DNA of 64,000 bases from Petrolisthes cinctipes (GCA_033782935.1 JAWQEG010000506.1:2496501-2560500); one strand, 5' to 3'; positions 32,778 through 43,339 are shown, counted from the stretch's first letter. The notes: generated from the letters alone by a model not told the origin. A program made the numbers and translations.

Positions 32778-34462
32778 GCTAGCTGTATACCCGACATCTC
32801 GTGGTAGGTGTTGGTGAGGGCGTTAAGGCAGTCTCGGATAAGCGCAGCGGCTGCCCCCGTGGAGATGGTGTGGGCCAATTCCAAGCTGGCAGCAGACTCC
32901 GCCTGCCGCAACTTGCCATCGGGCTCCTTCAGCTGATAGGGGACCGGAAGCTCCTTCTCCGTCTTCCACAGGCATTCCCTCAAACCCGGGGGGGCACGGG
33001 AATGAGGGAGGATGACGGGGAAAGACGGAGGAGGGGGCTTCCTGGGCGCGCTGTGCCTCTGGTGGTCCACGGACTTAAGGAGAAGGGCTGGGATGTCCAG
33101 GTCCCCTTCGCCCTTATCCCCCGGGAAGTACGCGTCCGGGGAAAGGAGGACTGCCGTGTTCCCGTGGGAGCGGTCAATCCTCCAAGCCTCGGACAAGTGC
33201 AACTGGCTGTACTCCACCAGAAAACCCATCGCGTCCAGGGTAGCCGCAGAGGACACTCTCGATGAAGTGGGTACGGGCGCTGAGATGGGACGGACCTTGT
33301 AGAAGGGAATAGCGTCGCCCTTCTCATCCGCCCCCCACTTCACCAGGACGTCATCCCTCCGGGTCCACACGTCTGGTTGAGCCGTGTCCGGAGACCAAGC
33401 CACCAGTCTGCCCTCCTCCGAAGAGTGGGTCCAGGAAGGAGGGAGAAGAGCCCAAGAGTAGGGAAGGTATCCGTCGCCCGCAGGAGGGGGTGACGGGGAT
33501 GGAGGTGCGGAGGTAACCAACTCCTCAGCTACGTCTCCCGACGGAGACTTGAGTCCCGGGGAAACGGGAGGAACGATAATGACTCCCATATCCCCGGGAG
33601 GACTCGCGCCCTCGACGGGAGCAGAAGCGGGAGGAGGGGCAAGGGTGGGCGAAGGAGCGGGTTCCGGAGCGACAGCCGGAGGCTGCGCGGTGGAAACCCC
33701 AGGAAAAGCGTGAGGAATAAGGGTGTGGAAGATCTTCACTATCTTCCTCGACGAGGGGCTGTCCCCCCCCCGCTTACCCTTGCGGGATTTGCGGGCGGGC
33801 GAAGGAGAGCTACCCGACGAAGAAGAAGAGGAAGAAGAAGACGACGAAGATGAGAAGGAAGGAGAACGGCAACGAGCCCGGGACTTCCTGGAGTGGCGGG
33901 ACCTTTTAGCCGAACGCTTGCGTCCCCTAGAGAGGCCTGAGGAGCCGGCTCTAGAAGGAGGCGAAGCTGGAGGTTCCCTGCTGGGCCCTTGTACCGGTGA
34001 GGTAGTCGGGGGAACCAGCGCGACAGACTCGCTCGTTTCCCGGTGGGAGAAGCCCCGAGAAGGAGTCGTAGTACCGTCTAGGGAAGGAGGCTCAATCTCT
34101 CGGGCCTCAGGAGGTTCTAGCCCCTGAGACTCCAAGAGACAGGAAGAAGGGTAACAGGTCCTGAACAAACCCAGGTCCGTTCCCAAAATCGGGTCCACCC
34201 ACGCCAAAGAACAACCGTCTCGTTTATGGGCCATTCTCCTAGCCCTCGTCCACGCCATACGAAGAGAAGCAAGGGCGGGGAGTTTGGAGCGGGCAGAAGG
34301 GGAGGTAACCCGACACAACTCAGGCCAGGGGTGGCACACACCACACGCCAAAGGGTCGTAACCCAAGGGAGTGAAGCAGGGTGCGTGAGGCGAACAGTGC
34401 AGGTGTCCGTCAGGAGAGACCCGCACGGTACACCCCGAAGCAGCACATAAGGCACGAGTAGG
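32778..34462 (-). CDS. DIRS gag main exon (exon A)
   Basis: About 561 codons of a putative Gag. Near its start is a Cys/His cluster (CAASGCTVRVSPDGHLHCSP, HAPCF, CGVC) that looks like a zinc-binding module. Next come a Ser/Arg-rich low-complexity stretch with a run of 13 or more serines, a proline-rich linker, and a C-terminal conserved part (FLVEYSQLHLSEAWRIDRS, RECLWKTEKELPVPY, LELAHTISTGAAAALIRDC). The 5' boundary may be the AG of TTCTTCCTCAG ending at 34,463, which would imply a further upstream exon. Otherwise the ATG at 34,489 is used. No other coding role fits. Confidence 0.78.
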
Positions 34463-34489
34463 CTGAGGAAGAAAAAAATACACAAACAT

Positions 34490-35270
34490 GGGTTAGCACG
34501 TGCAGACACTAGAACACAGAAGACATGGGAAACCCCCAAACAAGGAGAAGTAGCGCGGGAAACACCCGTTGAACCCGGGGGCCAGGACACGACCCCCCAA
34601 ACTCACGCACACCCGCCAGGGAAACAACCCCGTAAAACCAGAAAACAGCCCGCCACATGGAGCGGGTAAATGAAACCCCCCGGCCAGAAGGATCCCGAAG
34701 GAGGGGGAACGGGGGGGGCCCGGTAGCCTGAGTTGTAACAACCCAGGCTAAAAACACTGGAAAAACACCAAAAATCACTAAAAAAAACCCGCACGGGAGA
34801 GGAAGAGAGAACCAGGGCACAATTCTCACTCCCCCCTACCGAGAGGGTACACACAATAATCGGGGAAGGCAAGAGGAAGGGCTGCAAAGACCCCACACGC
34901 ACACCACGTGGGGAGGCGAAGGCCCCACGTGGTGACGCTAACCTCGCTAAAAACCCCAGAAACCCCGATAAAACACACACGATGAATGTACTAGTGGCAG
35001 GAGGAAAGGTGAAAGGGGAGAATGAAGGAGAAAAACTTCGAAAAAGGAGGCCCAAAAGCCCCCTTCGCCTAGGGAAGAGAAAACTCAGTCCTAAAGAAGA
35101 AAACCCCCACAAACACACCTAAACACTCCTAGAATACACACACACACTATACATCTGCAAAGCAGGACAGCCACTAGAACACAAAAGAAACAATAGCAGG
35201 AACACGCGACACAATACCATAGCGTAGCAGCGAGGAGCGAAGATGTTGACTGGGACGTGTTCCGCGACAG
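34490..35270 (-). other. DIRS 5' region, non-coding or unassigned leader
   Basis: The minus strand is T/G/C-rich with no clear domain. It lies between the right inverted repeat and gag exon A. A leader exon with the true start codon could be here. I could not pick a donor that pairs convincingly with the acceptor at 34,463. Confidence 0.4.
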
Positions 35271-35480
35271 AGTGACCGATTGCCTGAGAGCGCGGAGCGG
35301 GGCTAATACCTCACCACGCCACCACCAGGTGGCTCCACTATCAGTACAGCGCCAGATTTGAATTTTTATTTACTTCTGATGATCGTCACGGAATAGACCC
35401 TTCCAACCCAGATTATGCCTATACAGGGCCTGGGCTTGAGAAGGGGCGTATTCTATAGCAATCCAGCTGTGCTGGTTTCA
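35271..35480 (-). repeat. DIRS inverted terminal repeat, right
   Basis: The inverse of 28,051-28,263. The terminal bases CACTATACCAATAATA (to 35,494) are also copied in the internal complementary region. On the minus strand this is the 5' end of the element and should hold its promoter. Confidence 0.88.
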
Positions 35481-35519
35481 CTATACCAATAATAGAGGGT
35501 ATAACGTCAAGGAGGACCT

Positions 35520-36064
35520 TGTGTCCTTACCTGGGGTGAATAAACTCTAGGATACACAATACAGTTTATTGGTAGTACATAAAGGTCATACAGAATATGG
35601 TAGTATGCTGGCATGCCGTGCCGTGCCGTACGTGAGCCGTAGTCGCTGCAGGAGAGTTGGCAGGAGGTAGGAGGATGGCCGTGTGATCGAAACGGGAACA
35701 CGAATAGAATTGGGACAGCTAGGCAGGTGTGGCGGCAGACAGGGCGACGGTGGGCAGGACAATCTCATTCCAGTGCTCAAGCTTGAGTGAGTGAGTGATT
35801 GACCCACCAGGCCTGGGCCTTTATAATTATATGGTCCAAACCAGGGAGTGGAGGCAGCAGCTGGTGTCCCCAGGGGGCATGAGGTGGCCTGGCTGAAGGA
35901 AGGCGTGGTCCCAAGGGCGGCTTATTTCTGTCTGGGTCGTGAATTAGTGTACCCGTCTGGCTAAGAATAGACCAGGAATATAGGAGTAGTGTACCTGGCA
36001 CTACAGGAGTGGCCATATATGTGTGGTATATAGAGTGGCCACATAATATTATGTGGCCGCTACA
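35520..36064 (-). repeat. LTR-like unit, probably solo
   Basis: The minus strand starts TGTAGCGGCCACATAATATT and ends GGTAAGGACACA. It has ATTATAAAGGCCC (TATA-like, near 35,825) and AATAAACTGTATTGTG (poly(A) region, near 35,560). The end block AATAAACTGTAYYGTGTATYC with GTTTATTCACCC resembles the LTR at 23,195-23,781. No internal element sequence adjoins it; the DIRS ends 25 bases to the left. Confidence 0.6.
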
Positions 36065-36917
36065 AGGGCAAGTGATTCCTCTAAAGAATGCCAGAAATCA
36101 GGTGAGAGAGAGAGAGAAAGAGAGAGTCGATAATTTGGACTTCACAGAAGTCTTTCTCATCCTTACTTTATTGTTTCACTCTCTGTAGTTGCATTTGTCT
36201 TGTTAATTAATCAGTTAGTTTGATTGACAACTGATTAGTTTGATTGACAACTGATATGTATGTCTGTGTAAGTTATTGTAAGCCACCTGCAGTTAATTCA
36301 TTTAACGTCTTAAGTTAGCATAAATATATTACTGTATGAAAAGTTAGCTCATGTTACTGGAGTCTTTTTTTTTTTTTTTTTTTTTTCATCAAATTGGAGG
36401 GTTATTAATGCCACCAAAATAAGCCAGGAAACATACAAATGATCGGCAAGTATCTTATTTTAGAGCATTGTTTGGAGGTGAAGAAGAATTTTTGTCGTCT
36501 ACAACAGTTTACCCCTTGAAAGGTCAGCTAATATACTGTAGATTTCATCCAAGAGATGAATAATGTTGATATGAATGGCTCATTTTACAGTTCATTACTA
36601 CACAAAAAAGCTGTTGCTTTGCGTCTTTATATTTGAATACAAATTTCTGAGAAAGGGAGGCTGTCACATGTATACGTATCTCACCCTTGTGTGTATCGAA
36701 AGTATTGAATGAAAACTGGATGTTTCTTTGCCCTCGCAATGCATTTTTCGACTGTGTTTCCTTTCTTCTACGTCGTTCGTGCTTCCTGTCCCACCTTTTT
36801 ATTACCTTCTCCTTCGTGCTACAGGATCTTTCAGGCCTAGGAAGGGCGATCTTCCTTCATCGTCAGCTGTAACTCCATACAGATAATCCTACAGGCTTTG
36901 TTTTTGCCGGCATGGGG
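36065..36917. other. Unassigned AT-rich sequence
   Basis: It contains a poly-T run (36,366-36,386), an AG microsatellite (36,101-36,126) and a duplicated TAGTTTGATTGACAACTGAT (near 36,215-36,255). No coding domain. Confidence 0.5.
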
Positions 36918-36922
36918 GACGG
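36918..36922 (+). repeat. Gypsy-1 target duplication GACGG, left
   Basis: GACGG directly precedes the 5' LTR and is repeated at 44,520-44,524 after the 3' LTR. Confidence 0.92.
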
Positions 36923-38102
36923 TGTCACGAGTCAGACATAATACTCGTGACGTAATTTGAATTACAGAGAGTGGAAAATTCCATACTGGGGATGTTCTGG
37001 AATATTCCATTCATGAGACAAAGGAGACAGGAGTGGGTTAAGTTGGGGGTGCAGCTAGTTAATCTGCAGGTACCGGATTAGTAGCCAAATTTAGAAAAGG
37101 GTCAAAAAGGTCATGGTTCAACTGAATTTGCCACATTCAGTCATATAGGTGTTCGTACATTAAGTACATAATGTATTACTCAATTATGCTACCAGGTTAA
37201 TTTATGGTATTGTAAATGATCGTGAAGTGGAGGGGAATTATCGGGAATTATTAACACGCCATAGGTAAATTGAAATTGCAGGTATAACTCAAGTATAAGT
37301 GGGTACAATGTAAATCGTAGCCAGTTAGGAAAAACGAACAAAGATAGGAGGAGGAGTCAGAGAAATTTTGAACCAGTTAAGGAGGAAGAATTGGGTCAGT
37401 TGGAACAAGACACACTTGAAGGAAGGACACACTCGTATCGTCAGCTTCCCTTACCTAGATCGATCCTCCACGTGTGCAGTGGGGAGTGATCAACGTAAAC
37501 GCCGAATTCGTTGTATATTACGCGATTCACAAGGCTTTACAGTTGTATACTGACTAGTTGCATTGACGCTGGTTCAGTGACTGAATTAAGGTAAGGGAGT
37601 TGGATCTTTGAAGAAAATTACGAGTGTGTTGTGAGACTCTAAAGTGTGAGACATTAGAAAATATTCCAACTCGCGTAACAATTGATAGAATTACTACAGT
37701 GTTAACGTAAGCTAGACTATCGTCACGCGAGCGAGAGCGAGAGGTAACGAGAGCGAGTAGCTAGTTAGCGTTGCGTGAGCGTGAGTTGTGTGCGTGTGTG
37801 TGTGTGAAATTTAATTTATTCATGTTGGCATACTGGAGTTGAATAAATATAGAAAATTTGCAATTGGTTGTTTAAATGCACAAGTAGATTTGTTATCTAT
37901 ATAAATACATATATATCGGGAAGAACCCTTAACATAAAAATTTATTATGTGCGTGGTGATTGAGGCCTAAACGGGGAATTAATCCCCGACTTTTTGTTCT
38001 TCGCTGCAGCCAACCAACGAGATCATAAATTAACAGGGCAAGGTAAGTTGTAATTGTCATATTATAAAATACATTATCTATCATTCTCACATCACCGTCA
38101 CA
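36923..38102 (+). repeat. Gypsy-1 5' LTR
   Basis: TGTCACGAGTCAGAC to CACCGTCACA, 1,180 bp. The ends form the inverted pair TGTCACG...CGTCACA (imperfect) around TG..CA. The stretch CGCGAGCGAGAGCGAGAGG and a (GT)n lie near 37,730-37,805. A small 61-codon frame inside is repeated in the 3' LTR and shows no domain. Confidence 0.97.
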
Positions 38103-38106
38103 TATT

Positions 38107-38124
38107 TGGCGCCCGAACAGGGAC
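38107..38124 (+). other. Gypsy-1 primer-binding site (tRNA-Lys type)
   Basis: TGGCGCCCGAACAGGGAC starts four bases after the LTR. It is an 18-base match to the complement of the 3' end of metazoan tRNA-Lys(UUU), CCA included. The minus-strand DNA primer would be that tRNA. Confidence 0.92.
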
Positions 38125-38231
38125 ATGATTCGTTGTATTAACTCCAGTCACACACGCGCACACTTTCACGAGTAGATAGTCATAACTGTCCAGAAATTAA
38201 GGCAACCGAAACGATAGAAAATAAATTAAAA

Positions 38232-39356
38232 ATGTCTACCGTACAAGAATTATTGGGAGAGGCTCAACTATTGGGAATTGAAGGTAAGGCCGAACTTCAA
38301 GTATACGTGAAAACCCGCCAAGAAGAAGAACGGCTTGAACGGGCGGCCATAAGAGAAAATGAAAGGGAACAGAGAGAGCAAGAAAAATTGAAATGGGAAC
38401 ATGAAAAGGAAGTATTGGAACTGAAATTACGTGCGAGTGAAAGTCAAAGCTCGAGTGGAAGTGAGGGTGTAAGCTCAACCACCGTGACCCCAAGGTTACA
38501 ACTGTCAAAATACGTAGAGGGAGACGATATCGAGCCGTTTATTGAGCGATTCGAAATGGTTGCAGACACTTATAGATTAAATGATGATATAAAGAAGCTC
38601 GAGTTTATTAATTTATTCGATGGAAAAGCACTTAGTATTCTCCACCGACTCGACAGTACCGCCAGAGATTACGAGAACATGAAAAAGGCTTTGTTACAGG
38701 CGTACGGGTTGACGGTCGATGACGCTAGGAAGCAGTTTTGGTGTGCACTCTTACAGGATAAGGAGACTGTTGCACAGTTTAGTGCACGTCTGACCAGTTA
38801 CCTGGATCAGTGGTTAGATAAGGCCGAAACACCTAAGACGTTGGAGGGGGTAAAAGACTTGTTGCTTCGTACACAGTTGGAGAAGTCTTGCCCTCCAGAA
38901 TTGTCGGCTCAGCTGAAAACCAACAAGGTGAAAATGTTGCAAACGATGGTGGATATGTCCGACGCACATTTCACCGCGTATGGTTACCACACGCGGATTC
39001 AGCCTAATAAGAAAATTAATCAGTCGGATAAGCCTTCTCAGAACTCTGCTGTTTCATATAACCAGTCGAGTAAAAATCAGTCACAGCAGCAGAGTCAAAT
39101 TGTTCGTCTGCAACCTAAACCTCATTTTAATCATACCCAGAAACAAGGTAATAATCACTATTCGCAGCAGTCCAATCAGTACCGTTACCAAGGAAAAAGT
39201 AACTGGAAAAATAGTAATAACCACGGTGGAAATAAAGGTTATTATCAGCGATCGGCAGCTGCAACACAGGGTGAACCACAGTATTCACCTGTGGCGGTTC
39301 AACCTAGTGTAGAACCACGAGTGCCTCAGTCGGTTCACGAACCTCATCAATTGTGA
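38232..39356 (+). CDS. Gypsy-1 gag
   Basis: A 374-residue capsid-type protein. Residues about 28-75 form a charged coiled coil (RQEEERLERAAIREN). Residues about 90-250 match the retrotransposon Gag fold (IEPFIERFEMVADTY, KLEFINLFDGKALSI, YENMKKALLQAYGL, FSARLTSYLDQWLDKA). The C-terminal ~115 residues are Gln/Asn/Ser-rich and basic, with no CCHC knuckle, which is unusual. Start: the ATG at 38,232 follows a 129-base leader after the LTR. The stop is TGA followed by CTA, after which the frame stays open into pol. Confidence 0.95.
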   Translation: MSTVQELLGEAQLLGIEGKAELQVYVKTRQEEERLERAAIRENEREQREQEKLKWEHEKEVLELKLRASESQSSSGSEGVSSTTVTPRLQLSKYVEGDDIEPFIERFEMVADTYRLNDDIKKLEFINLFDGKALSILHRLDSTARDYENMKKALLQAYGLTVDDARKQFWCALLQDKETVAQFSARLTSYLDQWLDKAETPKTLEGVKDLLLRTQLEKSCPPELSAQLKTNKVKMLQTMVDMSDAHFTAYGYHTRIQPNKKINQSDKPSQNSAVSYNQSSKNQSQQQSQIVRLQPKPHFNHTQKQGNNHYSQQSNQYRYQGKSNWKNSNNHGGNKGYYQRSAAATQGEPQYSPVAVQPSVEPRVPQSVHEPHQL

Positions 39357-39359
39357 CTA
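39354..39359 (+). promoter_or_regulatory. Candidate UGA-CUA stop-codon readthrough site
   Basis: The gag stop UGA is followed by CUA, the known leaky context (UGA CUA) for ribosomal readthrough in animals and several viruses. No other stop lies between gag and the protease in this frame. A Gag-Pol fusion could thus be made without frameshifting. Confidence 0.65.
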
Positions 39360-42300
39360 AACGCGACAGGAGTCTCGAAAGGTAAGTCTGGTTTTCATAT
39401 TTGTCCCGGGATGGTTAACGGGATATCTGTTGAAGTCTTTCGAGATAATGGGTCATCGGGGTGTTGTGTCGCTGATGGTTTAGTTGCTTCTAATGATTTT
39501 ACAGGGGAGCAGGTAACTATCACTATGATTGATGGTACCAGGAGGCTCTATCCTCTTGCTAAAGTTGCAGTGGAGAGTCCATTCTATACAGGCCAGGTAA
39601 TTGCAGCAGTCATGCAAAATCCTGTGTCAGATTTGGTAATAGGAAATATACCAGGGGTTAAGAATGCATGTTCAGTGGAAGTTTCCACACAGACTGGTGC
39701 AGCTGCTGTAACCAGGGGTATGACGCATGCGAAGAAAACAGTTGTTTCACTTCAAGTGACAACTGCCGCCGACCTCGTCAATTGCGAGGATGTAATTGCA
39801 GAGCAAGCAAGTGACCCTTCATTGGCACTTGTTCGCAAGCAGGCACTTGAGGGTGACAGTAGAGATCGACATGGTATTGTAACCAGTTACGTCAGGAGGA
39901 GAAACAGGTTTTACCGACGTACAGTAAACCCCGATGGGGAAGAGAGGGTTCAGTTTCTCGTACCAGAGAAATACCGACAGGCTGTGTTTACCCTGGGTCA
40001 TCATGCTATATTAGGGGGTCATATGGGGATGAGGAAAACAATTGATAGGATTCAGTCTCATTTCTATTGGCCAGGTATGGGGAGAGAGATAGGGAGATTG
40101 TTGAGGTCATGTGACGTTTGACAGAAAACGTGTGACAGGGGTCGGGTGAAGCCCGCACCTCTAAAACTTCTACCGCTAATCTCAGAGTCATTTGAGAGAG
40201 TAGCGGTTGATATTGTTGGACCGATTATTCCGAGGGCTACGGACGGTGCCAAGTATATTCTTACCTGTGTTGATTTCGCGACCAGATGGCCTGAAGCAGT
40301 GCCTCTGCGTGATATAGAAGCCACTACAGTGGCTGAAGCCTTGTTGGATATATTCTGTCGTGTCGGCATACCAAAGCAGGTATTGTCCGACCGAGGCAGT
40401 CAATTTACCTCCGCTATGATGGAGGAATTGTGGAGATTACTCTCAGTTAAAGGGTTGAGGACAACACCTTATCATCCAATGTGTAATGGGTTGTGTGAGA
40501 GGTTTAATGGTACTCTCAAGAAAATGTTGAGGAGGATGGCAGTAGAACAACCTAGGGAGTGGTCCAGGTATATCTCGCCACTACTGTTCGCGTATCGCGA
40601 AGCACCTCAGGCATCGTTGCAATTTAGTCCATTCGAGTTAGTGTATGGTAAACCTGCTCGAGGACCACTTCAGGTTCTACGTGAACTTTGGGACGATGAG
40701 GAATCGGATCCCGTGGTGAAAACCACTTATTCTTATGTAATTGATTTGGCAGAACGATTACAGCAAACCTGCGAGATTGCAAAGCAGGAGTTATCTAAAG
40801 CAAAGGAGATTCAGAAGTCCTACTATGATAGGAAAACTAAGCTCCGAACGCTACAGGTAGGGGGGAAGTGTCTCGTTCTGTTACCAACAGCTCATAATAA
40901 GTTGTTGGCTCAGTGGAAGGGTCCCTTTGAAGTAGTCAAGAAGGTGAATGACCTTAACTACATAGTTAAAATCAAAGGTGAAGCCAAGCGGTTCCATATT
41001 AATATGCTTAAGGAATATTACACCACCCAACAGGGGTGTACTTCCATTGTTACCACATTTGGGGCAGGCTGTTGTAACATCACCTCAGAACAGAGTGAAG
41101 TGTTAAGTCTAGTCCGTGGTCATTTTTCCCCAGCAGTAGACATGGTTAGCGCTGCTGTGGTAATTCCCGAGGGTGACGAGGGATATACTCCCCAGACGGC
41201 TGAAGCTCGTCAAGGTGAGACAGTGGCTGAGGTCTCCGTTTCGGAGAATTTAAGACCAGACCAGCTTGCAAGAGTCAATGCGGTACTGGCAAAATATTCA
41301 CGTGTGTTCTCTGACAGGCCTGCTGTTGCTAACGTAGCCTGTCATGAGATACAGCTTACGAGCGACACACCAGTGAGGGTGAAACCATATCCTATTCCTG
41401 TACGGCTGATTGATACAGTACGTAAGGAAATTAATGACATGGAAGCAGCTGGTATTATTGAAAGGTCGGACTCGTCTTATTCCAGCCCTATTGTTGTGGT
41501 TCGGAAGAAGGACGGTGGGGTACGCATTTGTGGGGATTACCGGCGTGTCAACGCTGTCACTAGGGTCGATGCAGAACCCATGTGTGATCAGCAAGAGATT
41601 TTTGCTAGGATTAGCAATTCTCAGGTGTTCTCTAAGATGGATTTGGCTAAGGGTTTCTTTCAGATACCACTGGAGAAACGAAGTCGTCTCCTCACGGCTA
41701 TATCCACGCCAAATGGGCTGTATCATTTCAAGGTACTACCTTTTGGTCTCACTAATTCTCCCGCCGTGTTTAATCGTGTCATGCGTCAAGTATTACATGG
41801 CATAAAAGGGGTTGAAGCTTTTGTTGACGATGTTCTCGTGCACTCAACCACGTTTGAGGAGCACATTGTGATATTGCAAGCTGTCTTGCAACGACTGCAG
41901 GAATATAACATGACAGTCAAACCATCTAAGTGTGAATTGTTTCAGAAGGAGGTACAATTTTTGGGTCACACTGTAGGTGGGGGACGTTGTGGGTGCCAGA
42001 ATGACAAGATAAAGAAAATCAAGGATGCGTCACGACCCGTTACAAAGAAACAGGTGCGTTCATTCTTGGGTCTTACAGGTTATTACCGTAAGTTTATCCC
42101 AAACTTTTCTGTCATTGCACATCCACTTAGTGAGCTGTTAAGGAAGAACGCTCCTAATAAAATCTCATGGGGGTCGGAACAAGAAGAAGCATTCGTTTCA
42201 CTTAAGAATCTTCTTTGCAAGGAACCAATCTTGCAGTTGCCTGACAACCAACGGCCATTTATACTTAGGACTGATGCTTCTCAGTATGGTCTTGGTGCAG

Positions 42301-42641
42301 TCCTATTCCAGGAGAAGGATGGGGAAATATTCCCTGTTGCATATCACAGTCGTAAACTGAAGTCTGCTGAAGAAAATTACAGTACAGTGGAAAAGGAACT
42401 TCTGGCAGTAGTAGAAGGTATTAAGAAATACTACTACTATCTGTATGGTGATAATTTTGTGTTAGAAACCGATCATATGCCTCTGGAGAGTTTGCGTACA
42501 TCCAAGAACGCCAACGCACGACTTATGCGCTGGGCCCTCTATCTGCAACAGTTTAACTTCACTGTGCGATACATAAAGGGAAGTGCTAATGTCGGGGCGG
42601 ACCTTATGTCACGATTGCTTGAAGGAGAGTTAACCGAGTAA
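39357..42641 (+). pseudogene. Gypsy-1 pol (PR-IN-RT-RNase H), one internal UGA
   Basis: The protease near 39,411-39,680 has FRDNGSSG where DTG or DSG is usual, and DLVIGNIPG. Integrase: HHCC domain (GHHAILGGHMG, then CDV followed by UGA at 40,119-40,121 where the last Cys is expected), core D-D-E (VDIVGP, DRGSQFTS, NGLCERFNG) and a GPY/F-like WKGPFEVVKK. RT: FSKMDLAKGFFQIPL, LPFGLTNSPAVFNRV, FVDDVLVHS. RNase H: LRTDASQYGLGAVLF, EKELLAVVEGI, ETDHMPLESL. Domains are otherwise full length. Integrase clearly precedes RT. The second UGA would cut the product in the zinc finger unless suppressed. Confidence 0.94.
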
Positions 42642-43339
42642 ATATTCATGCGAAGATCGACCGGCAGAAGTATCCTCTGGGTCGAATTGCTCGTAATTGT
42701 TACCTCTCCGAGCGCAACGAGCACGAGTCTTATGCGACTCAGATCAAGGGGGTTCCTAGGGTGTTGGGAAAATCCGATGTTCTATGTATTGTATTTTGTG
42801 CAACTTATCCAAGACACGGATTCTAGCGGTTTACTCTGATCCAAGGCTCGGATAATTTACTAACAATATATTGCCTTCCAGAATTATTATTGCAGTATTT
42901 TGTGTAACCTTATCCAAGACACAGATTCTAGCGGTTTACTCTGATCCAAGGCTCGGATAATTACTAATATATATATATTGCCTTCCAGAGATATTATTGC
43001 ATTTTTCTTACATATTATGTAACAAATACACAATGCATTACTTACACCACACTTATATATTGCTTAAATGTGTACAAATTGTACTGAGCAGAAATTACCA
43101 GGTACATTCATTCTTGTCCCGGAGTTTCTTCCTAAGATTGAAAAGCTAAAGTAACTGTTGGGAGTTTTCCACTCATTGGCAAAAATGAACACGTAACTGG
43201 TGATAGTAATTGACACATACAAGAATAAGTGAAGTGTGGATGAATTGTTATTGTAATAGTTATACATGCAAAGGGCGTCGTTACCATTTCACGAATCTAT
43301 TAAACATTGCATAGAGCAATGTCTCTTTGTGTGGGCGAA
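42642..43339 (+). other. Gypsy-1 3' untranslated region
   Basis: About 700 non-coding bases lie between pol and the 3' LTR. They contain a tandem duplication of about 105 bases (42,796-43,003) and end in GTGTGGGCGAA, the likely polypurine tract, just before the LTR. No env frame. Confidence 0.85.
42796..43003 (+). repeat. Duplicated hairpin-forming unit in Gypsy-1 3' region
   Basis: Two ~105-base copies each hold CTTATCCAAGACAC, GATTCTAGCGGTTTACTCTG and CAAGGCTCGGATAA. TTATCC and GGATAA at the two ends of each unit can pair. The conserved middle suggests a structured RNA element. Confidence 0.75.

Larger units (their letters stand above)
28006..35494 (-). mobile_element. DIRS-type tyrosine-recombinase retrotransposon, 7.5 kb
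   Basis: On the minus strand the order is gag, RT, RNase H, a C-terminal methyltransferase-like segment and a tyrosine recombinase. That is DIRS1-like order. The ends are inverted repeats, and next to the left end is an internal complementary region that joins copies of both termini. These are the hallmarks of DIRS elements, which replicate through a circle and insert with the recombinase rather than an integrase. No target duplication is seen, as expected. Pol carries one stop and one frameshift, so this copy is probably dead but recent. Confidence 0.93.

Noticed and set aside
33723..34127. Plus-strand Glu/Asp-rich 134-codon frame
   Set aside because: It is the antisense of the Ser-run and linker of DIRS gag.
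37368..37553. 61-codon frame in the Gypsy-1 5' LTR, repeated in the 3' LTR
   Set aside because: Its duplication follows from LTR identity; no domain or initiation context suggests a protein.
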